IMG/VR virus record: IMGVR_UViG_3300027902_000155
Coordinates: 1 to 64,000 of that record
Origin: a virus
Length of the DNA: 64,000 bases
Reading direction: 5' to 3' (one strand)
The stretch's first letter is position 1. Each line of letters opens with the position of its first letter. The position numbers and the translations under genes were made by a program. Positions 23,525 through 31,311 of the stretch are shown here, piece by piece. Under the pieces are notes generated by a model. That model made no database searches. It was given only the letters and a program-made list of their open reading frames with translations, and was not told the origin of the DNA.

Positions 23525-23701
23525 GTGAAGACGATGACTAAAGAGGCATACGGCGCGCTCGATCTATACAAGGGACACCACGACGCCGTTCCCGAGACAT
23601 ACTACCGGCTCACGTACGCCGCCCCGACCGTGATCTGCGTCCACGCCCAGACCGCCCCCGACAAGTTCGACATGACCCTCGAGTTGGTGGAGCTGACGTG
23701 A
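23525..23701 (+). CDS. 58-aa hypothetical protein
   Basis: GTG 23525 after the ribosome site AGGAGAAAC. Pattern EAYGALDLYKGHHDAVPETYY, then a beta-rich end. Stop overlaps the ATG of the next gene (TGATG). Confidence 0.5.
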   Translation: MKTMTKEAYGALDLYKGHHDAVPETYYRLTYAAPTVICVHAQTAPDKFDMTLELVELT

Positions 23702-23799
23702 TGCCCCAGTACTACTGCCCCTACTGCGACCACGAGTGGGAGGGAGAGGCCGGCGCGACCTGCCCGACCTGCCACGCCCCGGACCAGTTCGCCGTCTGA
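23701..23799 (+). CDS. 32-aa zinc-ribbon peptide
   Basis: MPQYYCPYCDHEWEGEAGATCPTCHAPDQFAV pattern: two CxxC knuckles (CPYC and CPTC) 13 residues apart, exactly a rubredoxin-like zinc ribbon. Very short but well formed and coupled to the previous gene. Confidence 0.55.
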   Translation: MPQYYCPYCDHEWEGEAGATCPTCHAPDQFAV

Positions 23800-24093
23800 G
23801 CGGCCGCCGAGACCAAACAGGCATCGGCAGAGGAAGTCAGGCGGCGACTCGAGCGCGCGATCGCGTCAGCCAAGCCGTTCTGATAAGTAGCGAACCATAA
23901 AAGAATAGTATCTGACGCGACGCGCCAAAAGATGAGCACGACACAGAAAGCCCGGCGAGCTGCTGAGAAGTCTCGCTGGACCGGTGCACTTAGCCAGGGT
24001 AGCCCCTCAAAAAATGATCCGGTGGAAACTGGAGATCAGGCGGTTGGCTAAACTACTGAGCGGCTAGCCATCAAAAGTGCAAACTCGGCACTC
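23800..24093. other. gene-poor stretch
   Basis: No convincing gene. A 39-codon frame at 23932-24051 (MSTTQKARRAAEK...) is possible but unsupported. A weak stem (TGGCTA/TAGCCA) lies near 24044-24069. The right end serves as the terminator of the minus-strand gene that follows. Confidence 0.4.
24076..24092 (-). terminator. short terminator-like hairpin for minus-strand gene
   Basis: AGTGC (24076-24080) and GCACT (24088-24092) pair around seven bases. On the minus strand the stem is followed by TTTTGAT, a short U-run, just after the stop of 24094-24363. Confidence 0.4.
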
Positions 24094-24363
24094 TCATGCT
24101 TTCAACCATGCGCGAGTCCGGCCCCAAGTCCGCCGGCCGTCCGGGAGTACTACCATAGTCCTACCCGATGCTATGCGGGACAGTCGGACTCGGACGTCGT
24201 GCCGGCGCGCCGGATTCTCGTCCCCGAACAGACGAGGCAGGAAGTGCCTGGCGGTGCTCTCGAAGTATCCCTTAGCACGCAGCGTCTCCATAGACTTGCG
24301 CGAGCGCTCGGAGCGCTTCCGTGCTGCTTCTTCGCCGGGCGTGAGTCTGTAGCGTCTGGTCAT
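24094..24363 (-). CDS. basic hypothetical protein, minus strand
   Basis: 89 residues from the ATG at 24363. Very basic: RRYRLTPGEEAARKRSERSRK then ETLRAKGYF, and a VVLPDGRRTWGRT end. Supported by its own late octamer four bases upstream and a terminator hairpin. The DNA-binding-like N-terminus could make it a remnant of a mobile-element protein. Moderate confidence only. Confidence 0.45.
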   Translation of the reverse strand: MTRRYRLTPGEEAARKRSERSRKSMETLRAKGYFESTARHFLPRLFGDENPARRHDVRVRLSRIASGRTMVVLPDGRRTWGRTRAWLKA

Positions 24364-24367
24364 GAGG

Positions 24368-24375
24368 TATTTATC
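24368..24375 (-). promoter_or_regulatory. late octamer GATAAATA (minus strand)
   Basis: Four bases before the ATG of the minus-strand gene; predicted start of transcription would fall at or in the start codon. Confidence 0.45.
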
Positions 24376-24387
24376 GAGGGGCGGCCG

Positions 24388-24411
24388 GTTGCACCAGAGC
24401 ACCGGTGCAAC
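24388..24411. repeat. GTTGCAC/GTGCAAC hairpin 1
   Basis: GTTGCAC at 24388-24394 and GTGCAAC at 24405-24411. First of three related stem-loops near early promoters. Confidence 0.5.
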
Positions 24412-24425
24412 TCGACCGTCGCCGG

Positions 24426-24449
24426 GTTGCAACTGCGCTCGAGTGCAAC
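24426..24449. repeat. GTTGCA/TGCAAC hairpin 2
   Basis: GTTGCA 24426-24431 and TGCAAC 24444-24449, ten bases before the -35 of the promoter at 24460. Confidence 0.5.
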
Positions 24450-24459
24450 TGGGGGTTGA

Positions 24460-24488
24460 TTGACTAATATTCAGTTCTATGATAAGAT
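24460..24488 (+). promoter_or_regulatory. early-type promoter TTGACT-N17-TAAGAT
   Basis: TTGACT 24460-24465, TAAGAT 24483-24488, extended TGA, continuing CTAGG. Directly follows hairpin 2; drives 24498-24809. Confidence 0.8.
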
Positions 24489-24497
24489 CTAGGTACG

Positions 24498-24809
24498 ATG
24501 GAAAACGTACTCAGACCAAACCGCGTCTCTTCGCGCCACTTCACCTACAAGTCGGGCTCTCGGCACTTCGTTACCGAGCTCTCGACCCTCGAGTGGCACT
24601 CGAGCCAGAACCACTCGGTGTTCGGACCCGTCTACGCAGACGCCTGCGACGAGGGCCTCACCGTGGTCTCCGAGAAGACCGGGGGCGAGGCGGTGTTCGC
24701 CGTCGCTGCTCACGAGCACGACCGAGAGGGCGACCTGGTCGCTCACCACCTGGTCTGCGTGTGGCCGAAGAGCCTGCGCGACCTGACGATGACGATATTC
24801 AATGACTAA
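24498..24809 (+). CDS. early hypothetical protein
   Basis: 103 residues, ATG ten bases after the promoter. Beta-rich, histidine-rich (SSRHFTYKSGSRHFVTEL, AAHEHDREGDLVAHHLVCVW). No family recognised. Typical accessory early gene, probably host-directed. Confidence 0.55.
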   Translation: MENVLRPNRVSSRHFTYKSGSRHFVTELSTLEWHSSQNHSVFGPVYADACDEGLTVVSEKTGGEAVFAVAAHEHDREGDLVAHHLVCVWPKSLRDLTMTIFND

Positions 24810-25035
24810 GCTCGAGCTCCGTACAGAGGCGCGCTTCCTCGTCGCCGACTACCTGGCGACCAGACGAGTCACCGCCTGCCCCGCCGGCAGACACGCCGCC
24901 GAGTGCTCCTACAACGGCCGACTTACCGCTAGGATGGCCTCGGCGTCCGTAGCCGACTGCAGCGCCAAGCAGGCGTTCAACCGAGCGCGCTTCGGCGGCG
25001 TCCAGTTCAGGCGCCACGGACGTACCGCAGCCTGA
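24802..25035 (+). CDS. early hypothetical protein
   Basis: 77 residues, overlapping the previous gene by eight bases. Alanine- and arginine-rich with three Cys (TACPAGRHAAECSYNG, VADCSAKQ). Unrecognised. Followed immediately by hairpin 3, a likely terminator. Confidence 0.45.
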   Translation: MTKLELRTEARFLVADYLATRRVTACPAGRHAAECSYNGRLTARMASASVADCSAKQAFNRARFGGVQFRRHGRTAA

Positions 25036-25058
25036 GTTGCACTCAGACAGAGTGCAAC
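25036..25058. repeat. GTTGCACT/AGTGCAAC hairpin 3
   Basis: Perfect 8-bp stem (25036-25043 with 25051-25058) beginning one base after the TGA of the previous gene and ending ten bases before the next -35. Confidence 0.6.
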
Positions 25059-25068
25059 CTCCGGTTTA

Positions 25069-25097
25069 TTGACAAGTAACCCGAACCGTGATAAGAT
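25069..25097 (+). promoter_or_regulatory. early-type promoter TTGACA-N17-TAAGAT
   Basis: TTGACA 25069-25074, TAAGAT 25092-25097 with extended TGA and CTAGAG after it. Drives 25107-25448. Confidence 0.8.
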
Positions 25098-25106
25098 CTA
25101 GAGACG

Positions 25107-25448
25107 ATGGAAAATCAACTCAAGTACGCTGACCTCGCCGACATATTCGCCGGCCTCGCCCGACTAGACGTCGACGACCTCCGCGCCGTCAACGCCGCCG
25201 CCGTCGCCCGCATCAGGCACGCCAACGCCCTGGCCCGCTTCAACTTCTCCGTGGGCGACCGCGTGAAGTTCACCGACCGCAGGACCGGCACCGACCACGA
25301 CGGCTTCGTCGTCAAGATCGGCCGCTCCAAGGTGCAGGTCAAGACCGCGACCACTCGTTGGGTCTGCTCGCCGACCCTCCTGAGGAGGAGCGCGGCTATG
25401 GCTGATGTTCGAGACAATAAGCAGAGTTGGGATGACGCGGCACGGTAA
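25107..25448 (+). CDS. KOW/SH3-like small protein with replaced C-terminus
   Basis: 113 residues. N-terminal helix (LDVDDLRAVNAAAVARIRHAN), then a beta-barrel-like part FSVGDRVKFTDRRTG, HDGFVVKIGRSKVQVK and WVCSPTLLRR. Conserved-looking sequence ends at about residue 95; the tail (ADVRDNKQSWDDAAR) falls at the start of a compositionally different segment, so the original C-terminus was probably cut by an insertion. Confidence 0.5.
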   Translation: MENQLKYADLADIFAGLARLDVDDLRAVNAAAVARIRHANALARFNFSVGDRVKFTDRRTGTDHDGFVVKIGRSKVQVKTATTRWVCSPTLLRRSAAMADVRDNKQSWDDAAR

Positions 25449-26289
25449 CGTGATACGCACTCGGGCGAAGGACTCCGATGATAGGATCGCCCTACGACTT
25501 CTTGGGCATTTCGGAAATGTTCCAAGCATCCCATTCATATCTAAGGAGCTCGATTCCTGCGCAAGCCGGATGGGGCCGGAGATGATGGGGGTTGATGGGA
25601 AAAACCTATTGATCCGGCCCCTCCACTTAAAAAGGAAAAGATATGGTCAAATGGTATGCGCTAACGTTTCTCGTAATCGGGATAGGATTGATTGCCCCGT
25701 CTAGATCCGCAGGCGAGTTTGGCTTGCCGCTCTATGCTCTCGCCGGATGGGCAAGTCTCATAATCGGCGTTAGCTGGTTTGGGATTCTTGTTTTCATCCG
25801 TCTATGATGGGTTGGCTCTCGATTGGCTTATGAAACAGGAGGGTCAAAAGATATTCGTCTGCCTGATATAGTCTATCAAAACATCAGTCGTATGCGGACG
25901 CTTACCGGCTGGTTTCGATCCATTGACAACGGGATTGTCGTCAATGGGTATGCAGACAGGCGGCTCAAGGGTGAGCTTCTTCAGGATACCGAAGATTGGC
26001 ATGAAGAAGATAAGCTTCCGCAGCCGGCGTCTTTCTTTAATTTTCTAAAATGGATGATCTATTCGAAGCATTTTGACTGGTCATCTATCGGTGTTTCGGA
26101 CGACGGAAATATATTGATTGCGTGGTCGCGACCAAATTTGGCTCTGACGGCAAACTTTTCGGTTGAAAATAAAGTGACATGGACGGCTGCCGTGGAAACC
26201 GAAAACGGTCCCGCTCATGCCGTTGGGACGTGTTCGCTTCAACATTTCAAAAAGCAAGCGCTGTTTTACCTCGATCAGGATGCTAGCGC
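25395..26289. mobile_element. compositionally foreign island
   Basis: From about 25395 the sequence becomes AT-richer and codon usage changes until about 26285, where phage-like sequence resumes. It contains a two-TM peptide gene and a TTG-started 156-codon gene that look bacterial. No terminal repeats or transposase are visible, so the means of entry is unknown. Confidence 0.5.
25643..25807 (+). CDS. 54-aa two-TM membrane protein in foreign island
   Basis: ATG 25643 preceded by AAAGGAAAAG. Two hydrophobic helices (WYALTFLVIGIGLIA and ASLIIGVSWFGILVFI) joined by a polar loop. Looks like a small host membrane protein; function unknown. Confidence 0.55.
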   Translation: MVKWYALTFLVIGIGLIAPSRSAGEFGLPLYALAGWASLIIGVSWFGILVFIRL

Positions 26290-26293
26290 GTGA
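25823..26293 (+). CDS. bacterial-type hypothetical protein in foreign island
   Basis: 156 residues from TTG 25823. Pattern: SKDIRLPDIVYQNISRM, FDWSSIGVSDDGNILIAWSR and LALTANFSVENKVTW. Codon use is unlike the phage genes. The alternation of a 'SDDGNILIAWS' strand and aromatic residues recalls uncharacterised proteins of alphaproteobacterial genomes. Function unknown; no catalytic motif seen. Confidence 0.55.
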   Translation: MAYETGGSKDIRLPDIVYQNISRMRTLTGWFRSIDNGIVVNGYADRRLKGELLQDTEDWHEEDKLPQPASFFNFLKWMIYSKHFDWSSIGVSDDGNILIAWSRPNLALTANFSVENKVTWTAAVETENGPAHAVGTCSLQHFKKQALFYLDQDASA

Positions 26294-26355
26294 GCGTCAT
26301 TAATATCCCAGCCCTGTACGGCGTCCATCCCGAAGACCTGAAGAGAGAACCATGA
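26290..26355 (+). CDS. 21-aa peptide or truncated gene at island edge, tentative
   Basis: GTG 26290 reading SVINIPALYGVHPEDLKREP. Phage-like composition, immediately at the right end of the foreign island and coupled (ATGA) to the next gene. May be the surviving tail of a disrupted gene. Confidence 0.3.
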   Translation: MSVINIPALYGVHPEDLKREP

Positions 26356-26792
26356 CCGTCGGAGACTTCCCGATTCCCCCCGGCTACGTCTGGAGCGACG
26401 CCTGGGGATGGCACTATGCCGGTCCCCCCGACGAACGGTACACCGCGAACACGGTCGTCCAGTTCTACGGAGACGAGTATCCGCTGATCGAGCCGCGTCT
26501 CCAGAAGTTACTCGAGATAGCCGAGGCCGCCCTGGCCGAAGCCGTGGTCCTCTGCGGAACCGGCTCGTTCTGGCGCTGCGCGTACTGCGGTGAGATCGAC
26601 ATGAGTCCCGACGACGGCTCCTTCCCCCCACGAGAGCGACTGTCCCACGAGAGAGATGAACAGATGAAGATGAAGAAGGTAGTGGGCGGACTGATGCTGG
26701 CCTCACCGGTCCTGGCCCTGTTTGCGGAAAAGGCCTATCTCAAGTATCGAGACGAGGTAGAGGCCTACCTCAAGTCTGAGGGTATGGAATGA
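26352..26792 (+). CDS. hypothetical protein with CxxC and possible TM helix
   Basis: 146 residues. Proline/aromatic N-terminus (GYVWSDAWGWHYAGPPDE), a helix, FWRCAYCGEIDMS with one CxxC, and a hydrophobic GGLMLASPVLALFA segment before a charged end. Unrecognised. Confidence 0.5.
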   Translation: MTVGDFPIPPGYVWSDAWGWHYAGPPDERYTANTVVQFYGDEYPLIEPRLQKLLEIAEAALAEAVVLCGTGSFWRCAYCGEIDMSPDDGSFPPRERLSHERDEQMKMKKVVGGLMLASPVLALFAEKAYLKYRDEVEAYLKSEGME

Positions 26793-26980
26793 CGACTGCA
26801 AAACTACAGAACGTGACTTACCCAGCCTTCTATGGCTGGAACTCAGCGGCATGGAATTATGCCTGGATCGAGTGCAATGACGCATCTCGATTGGCCGTGT
26901 TCTACATGCTGGACGTGCCGATCAATCGTCATGCTCGAGAACTGGCAAAAGACGAAATTAAAAGGTTGACTACTTTTTAG
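26789..26980 (+). CDS. small hypothetical protein
   Basis: 63 residues, ATGA overlap. Aromatic-rich (YPAFYGWNSAAWNYAWIE). Its 3' end contains the -35 of the next promoter, so the last codons (LTTF) are dictated by that promoter. Confidence 0.5.
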   Translation: MTTAKLQNVTYPAFYGWNSAAWNYAWIECNDASRLAVFYMLDVPINRHARELAKDEIKRLTTF

Positions 26981-26994
26981 ATCTGTGATAAGAT
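26966..26994 (+). promoter_or_regulatory. early-type promoter TTGACT-N17-TAAGAT
   Basis: TTGACT 26966-26971, TAAGAT 26989-26994, extended TGA, followed by CTAACCACGAT. The same leader beginning recurs at 31341. Confidence 0.8.
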
Positions 26995-27011
26995 CTAACC
27001 ACGATCAAACC

Positions 27012-27024
27012 GGGGCGCTGCCCC
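27012..27024 (+). other. leader hairpin GGGGC-gct-GCCCC
   Basis: Five-base perfect stem between promoter and ribosome site (ATGGAGA). The duplicated leader at 31500-31515 keeps a stem of different sequence. Confidence 0.45.
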
Positions 27025-27040
27025 AGATGGAGACTACACT

Positions 27041-27313
27041 ATGACTGTCTTGAAGGCGCAGGTTTCTGCGTTTCCCGAGTACGATGCGCGCATCGCGGCC
27101 CTCGAAGCCGAGAACAAGGCCCTTCGCGCTTCCCAGGCCTCTTCACTCAAGTTGAAGGTCTCGCCGAAGGGCGCGATCTCGATCTACGGACTGGCCCGCT
27201 TCCCCGTCACCCTCTACCGTGGCCAGATGGAGCGGCTTCTCGAGTCGACGGACGCCATCCGGGCGTTCATCAAGGCCAACGAGGCCACCCTCTCCGTGAA
27301 GGCCGCTGCCTAG
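27041..27313 (+). CDS. early hypothetical protein (duplicated family)
   Basis: 90 residues. Coiled-coil N-terminus (EYDARIAALEAENKALRASQ), then a KVSPKGAISIYGLARFPVTLY segment common in phage small proteins, and a helical end. The first 29 codons, leader and promoter are duplicated in the truncated gene at 31532. Function unknown. Confidence 0.6.
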   Translation: MTVLKAQVSAFPEYDARIAALEAENKALRASQASSLKLKVSPKGAISIYGLARFPVTLYRGQMERLLESTDAIRAFIKANEATLSVKAAA

Positions 27314-27325
27314 CCGGCTATACTC

Positions 27326-29599
27326 ATGCGCACTGACCAATACCTGCGCCGGACGTCTCAGACGTCCGGTGTTACCCCGTGTGACCGTCTCGCCCTATAT
27401 CTCTGGGACGAAGCAGCCTTCCCTAACGAAGCAAAATTCGGCGAACGCTGGGTCAAGGCCGGCGAGGATATCGAGAAAGATGTCGGCGTCCGCATCCGTG
27501 GGTCTGTCGGCGTCCGTAAGGATAAGGTCGATACTGGCGAGATCAGACTGAGAGCAGTCTGGGATGTGAGTGCACTGGCCGAAGAAGTCGATCGGTTCTA
27601 TACGCACTCGCGTATGGACGACTACATCCGTCCAGCGATCGGCCACCGCAAGAGTCCAACCAGCGAGGTCCATCTGCTCCCGTGGGAAGAGTGCAAGTTG
27701 CGGGTAGACCGCTACCTGGCCAAACAGAGGCAGCCGCTTCCGGTGGTGCACCTCAGTGCACTCCAGGCATCTGAGCTCGAAGACATACTGCGAGTGATCA
27801 AGGCAGGCAAGCGAGTCATCGCGGCCGAGCTCTGTGCTCGCTTCGGCAAGACTATCTGGGCAGGCGCGCTCGTCATCGAGTCACAGCGACCTCTAACGGT
27901 CATCGCGAGTTACGTGCTGTCGTCCTTCAAGTCCTTCCAAAAGGACCTGAGCGGCTTCGAGCAGTTCAAGAATTTAATCATGGTTGACACGGCCCATGAT
28001 GACTACCAGGACAGGATCGACGAGGCCCTTCGCGACGGCAAGCAGGTCGTCGCGTTCCTGTCGATGTGCAACGGCAGACTCCGCCGGCACAAACTCGACT
28101 ACCTCTTCGGCAAGCGCGTCCCGCGACTAGTCGTGGTAGACGAGGCCGACTTCGGCATGCACCAGCCTGGACAGGCCAAGGCGCTGATCGCTGCGACGAG
28201 AACCGTCGATGCGATCGTGCTCATGACCGGCACTAACATGGACAAAGCAGTCGGACTATGGATGCCCGACTATATGACCTCGGTCGTGTATCCCGAACTG
28301 ATCATGGAGAAGCGAACGACTCGCGAGTCCTACCACACGACCCTTAAGAAGTTTACCGTCGACCCTTCTCGTCACCAACTCTATGTCGACGTCGAGTTCT
28401 ATCAGATGGGACTCGCCCGAGTCGTCGAATGGGCGCATGCAAACGACCCCGGAGCATTCCGAGACGACGGCGCCTACCTGCCGTCCTGGACCAAGTTCGC
28501 TGCAGACCCAGTCCGAGCCAAGGGCTTCTGGACGCGGATGCTGCAGGCCGTGTTCGAGGGCAAGCACTCCTGGGACGAGTTGAACGTCGACTACCAGATC
28601 AAGCGCTCGTCTAAGGACGGGCAGCGCGTCGCTATGATGTTCCTGCCCGGCTCGACTACCAACGTCAATCTTACAGAGGCAGCGGCACTCGCTCAGGCTG
28701 CACTTCCGGCATTCCGAGTCGTCCCCATCTATGGTGACACCATGACCAACGGCACCGCCGAGGACAAGGTGCACGAAGAGATCGAGAAGGCACAGGCCGG
28801 CCCGGTGCTGCTCCTGAGCGCGGGCATGGCCCAGCGCAGCTTCTCGGTCGGCGCGATCACCGAACTCTACCTCGCCTATGACAGCGGCGACTGCGGCGCG
28901 ACCGTCCAGAAGATAAGCCGAGCGTTGACGCCGGACCAGGTCGGAAAGATCGGTCGGATCGTCAGCCTCAGCTTCGACCCCAACCGCGACGATAAGTTCG
29001 ACGCGATGCTGCTCGAGACTGCCATGAACTACAAGCGGACACACGCCGTCGCGACCCTCAAGCAGTCGCTGGCCGCGGTGATCAGCACCATCGACCTCTT
29101 TAGCTGCTCGCAGGACGGGCGCGTGAGGGTCGAGTCTGACCCCTACCTGGCAGAGGCGCTCGAGCGCAAGTCGATCGAACGTGTGATCGGCAAGGTAGCG
29201 GACCTGACCCTGCTGACCGACGATCAGGTCCAAGAACTGGCCGCTGGGGCGATAAACGTCGCAGGCATGACCAAGCAGGACCCTGCCGACAAGGGCAAGA
29301 CTCGCCTGACCCCTCAGAAGAAAAAGAAGGGCAAGGCAACCCCGGCGATGGCCAAGCTCGCCGCCAGGGCACGCGAGATGATCACGACTGTCGTCGAGAA
29401 CGTCGACGTCCTGATCTACGGAACCGGAACGGACAGCGTCCCCAAGGCACTCGTAAAGATCGCCAAGGACAGGGAACTGCGAGACTCGGTCGAGAACAAG
29501 TTCGGCATGCGGTTCGCTACCCTCAGCTACCTCTTCAGCGCCGGGGTGATCAACGCAGACGTCCTTGAGCTGACCATTGACAACATGAAGAAGAAGTGA
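27326..29599 (+). CDS. SF2 helicase of a helicase-methyltransferase module
   Basis: 757 residues. Walker-A-like VIAAELCARFGKTIWAG, then LVVVDEADFG (DEAD-type box) and VLMTGTNM (motif III-like), followed by a second RecA domain with LLLSAGMAQRSFSVGAI and QKISRALTPDQ (motif VI-like). The N-terminal ~120 residues (FGERWVKAGEDIEKDV, RIRGSVGVRKD) form an additional domain not identified. Directly followed by an N6-adenine methyltransferase gene, as in type I/III-like restriction systems; no nuclease motif was found with certainty. Confidence 0.7.
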   Translation: MRTDQYLRRTSQTSGVTPCDRLALYLWDEAAFPNEAKFGERWVKAGEDIEKDVGVRIRGSVGVRKDKVDTGEIRLRAVWDVSALAEEVDRFYTHSRMDDYIRPAIGHRKSPTSEVHLLPWEECKLRVDRYLAKQRQPLPVVHLSALQASELEDILRVIKAGKRVIAAELCARFGKTIWAGALVIESQRPLTVIASYVLSSFKSFQKDLSGFEQFKNLIMVDTAHDDYQDRIDEALRDGKQVVAFLSMCNGRLRRHKLDYLFGKRVPRLVVVDEADFGMHQPGQAKALIAATRTVDAIVLMTGTNMDKAVGLWMPDYMTSVVYPELIMEKRTTRESYHTTLKKFTVDPSRHQLYVDVEFYQMGLARVVEWAHANDPGAFRDDGAYLPSWTKFAADPVRAKGFWTRMLQAVFEGKHSWDELNVDYQIKRSSKDGQRVAMMFLPGSTTNVNLTEAAALAQAALPAFRVVPIYGDTMTNGTAEDKVHEEIEKAQAGPVLLLSAGMAQRSFSVGAITELYLAYDSGDCGATVQKISRALTPDQVGKIGRIVSLSFDPNRDDKFDAMLLETAMNYKRTHAVATLKQSLAAVISTIDLFSCSQDGRVRVESDPYLAEALERKSIERVIGKVADLTLLTDDQVQELAAGAINVAGMTKQDPADKGKTRLTPQKKKKGKATPAMAKLAARAREMITTVVENVDVLIYGTGTDSVPKALVKIAKDRELRDSVENKFGMRFATLSYLFSAGVINADVLELTIDNMKKK

Positions 29600-29603
29600 T
29601 AAG

Positions 29604-30758
29604 ATGTTCCTACCCAGAATAAAGTTCGACCTAGAGCCGTTGGCATGTGAGATGCTGGACCAACTTCCCAAGGAGATTTGGAAGTCTAAGACGACTACCT
29701 TCCTGGACCCAGCGATGGCTGGGGGCCAGTTCCCCAAGGAAGTCGAGAAGCGCCTGCGTGCTGCAGGCCATTCCGATGCCAATATCGCTAAGCGCGTCTT
29801 TGGAATCGCCGAGGACACACTTGACCTCGGTTACGCCGTAAATAGACACGACTTGGTTGGAACTTACAAGGTTGGTAATGCACTCGAGATGGATTGGAAG
29901 ATGAAGTTCGACGTAGTTATCACTAACCCACCGTACCAAAACACTAACGGCGAGGCATCCAGCGGCAAACTGTGGCCGCAGTTCGTAAAGAAAGCACTTG
30001 GGTTAGTCAAGCCATCAGGATTAGTTGTGATGGTGACGCCGAACAGCTGGACTAAAGGTAACATCGCGCCTCACGGAAGCGGTAAGATCTTCGGCCTGCT
30101 GAAGGTGGGGAACTTGTTGACTATAAACAACATTGACTGTAGTAAGCACTTCCATAAGGTCGGCGTTACCTTTAGCTACTTCGTCTATCAAGATGCTACA
30201 TATTCTGGAAAGACTAAACTCATTCAGAATGGCAAAGAGATAGACGTCGACATAAAGAATATCTATACACTACCTAAGAATATCGGCGCACTGTCGATCA
30301 TTCAAAAGTTCTACCGGCATCACCAAAAGTTCGCGCACACACTAATAACTAATACTCGAGACCATAAGATAGTGTTGTCTGAAAAGGGCAAGCATACGAT
30401 CGTCACCGGCGGTAAAAAGGTAAAAACCAACGATACCACTTACTATGATCGTCAGGAGAAAATCATCTTCCCATGGGCTGCTGACGTAAGGAAGGTCTTC
30501 AAGGGAAGGTTGATTGCAGGCGAGCAATCTATCTACTTCCTGACCGAGGGAAAGGGTAAGGAACTATACTCAGTTCTTACTTCTAAACTCTATCGGTTCT
30601 GTAATGATCAAGTAAAAATGGCCTTCCACAATGAGGGCATGAGGAGTTGCCCAATCGTTCCACTCAACAAGGTGTGGACCGATAAGGAACTCTACAAGCA
30701 CTTCGGTCTCACCAAGGAGGAGGTCGCTTATGTGGAAGCGCATAGCCACCCACACTGA
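29604..30758 (+). CDS. N6-adenine DNA methyltransferase (Eco57I-like)
   Basis: 384 residues. SAM motif TTFLDPAMAGGQFPKEV, then FDVVITNPPYQN (motif IV NPPY) and GLVVMVTPNSW. The C-terminal half (from about 210) is likely the target-recognition part, with IIFPWAADVRKVF and GEQSIYFL. Most of the gene is AT-richer than the helicase gene before it, implying separate acquisition. Probably protects phage DNA or forms a modification-dependent system with the helicase. Confidence 0.85.
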   Translation: MFLPRIKFDLEPLACEMLDQLPKEIWKSKTTTFLDPAMAGGQFPKEVEKRLRAAGHSDANIAKRVFGIAEDTLDLGYAVNRHDLVGTYKVGNALEMDWKMKFDVVITNPPYQNTNGEASSGKLWPQFVKKALGLVKPSGLVVMVTPNSWTKGNIAPHGSGKIFGLLKVGNLLTINNIDCSKHFHKVGVTFSYFVYQDATYSGKTKLIQNGKEIDVDIKNIYTLPKNIGALSIIQKFYRHHQKFAHTLITNTRDHKIVLSEKGKHTIVTGGKKVKTNDTTYYDRQEKIIFPWAADVRKVFKGRLIAGEQSIYFLTEGKGKELYSVLTSKLYRFCNDQVKMAFHNEGMRSCPIVPLNKVWTDKELYKHFGLTKEEVAYVEAHSHPH

Positions 30759-31173
30759 CCAGCACGGCTACATGTCGGGCGTGGAGCGCATGTCCGACCG
30801 AGTCAAGGCGACTGGAGAAGTCTTCACCCCCACGCCTCTGGTGATCGAGATACTCCAAGCCATGCCCATCGACTCCTTCGCACCCGGCAAGACCGTGCTC
30901 GACCCTGCCTGTGGTGACGGTCAGTTCCTGGTGCCGGTCAAGTACCTCAAGATGTATCACTTCGGCATGTCCGAGCAGGCGGCGCTCGACGACCTCTACG
31001 GCGTGGATATAATGAGGGACAACGTTGACCTGTGTCTCGAGCGTCTGGGTGGCGGGCACGTGCTGATGGGGGACGCCCTCTACCCGAGTAAACGCCTTGA
31101 GAGCCAGACCGAGGAGGAGCACCTCGAGATGCTCCGACTGTTCTGTCCCAGGACCCTGGACGAGTTCTTCTGA
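30730..31173 (+). CDS. second, short N6-methyltransferase domain protein
   Basis: 147 residues, overlapping the previous gene by 29 bases. VKATGEVFTPTPLVIEIL and TVLDPACGDGQFLVPV (SAM motif I) with YGVDIMRDNVDLCLERL. No NPPY motif IV is present, so catalysis alone is unlikely; it may pair with the upstream enzyme or be a truncated copy. Confidence 0.7.
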   Translation: MWKRIATHTDQHGYMSGVERMSDRVKATGEVFTPTPLVIEILQAMPIDSFAPGKTVLDPACGDGQFLVPVKYLKMYHFGMSEQAALDDLYGVDIMRDNVDLCLERLGGGHVLMGDALYPSKRLESQTEEEHLEMLRLFCPRTLDEFF

Positions 31174-31311
31174 CATAGAGCGTCCCACCGGCGCTGTCTA
31201 CCGCCTCCGTGCATAGATACTGAAGGGCTGTCTCTAGGAACGTGCCAGCAACTCGCTCTGTGTCGTTAACCGCCGGTTGAACAGCCCTCGCCGATTGCAA
31301 CTTCTGGTATA
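31174..31311. other. non-coding stretch with long-range stem
   Basis: No gene. AGGGCTGT near 31225 can pair with ACAGCCCT near 31281, enclosing about 50 bases. It may end the methyltransferase transcript or form a small RNA. TTGCAAC, the arm of the repeats at 24426, occurs at 31295-31301. Confidence 0.35.

Noticed and set aside
23511-23560. promoter from TTGACA near 23493
   Set aside because: TTGACATG is present but no -10 sequence lies 16-18 bases downstream.
28256-29818. 520-codon open frame on the minus strand
   Set aside because: Lies opposite the helicase gene, whose motifs are clear; the minus frame is low-complexity with no recognisable domain, a GC-rich shadow.
31225-31291. possible tRNA in the interval after the methyltransferase genes
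   Set aside because: The outer 8-bp stem looks tRNA-like but there is no T-loop consensus, no anticodon arm of proper size and no CCA-type end.
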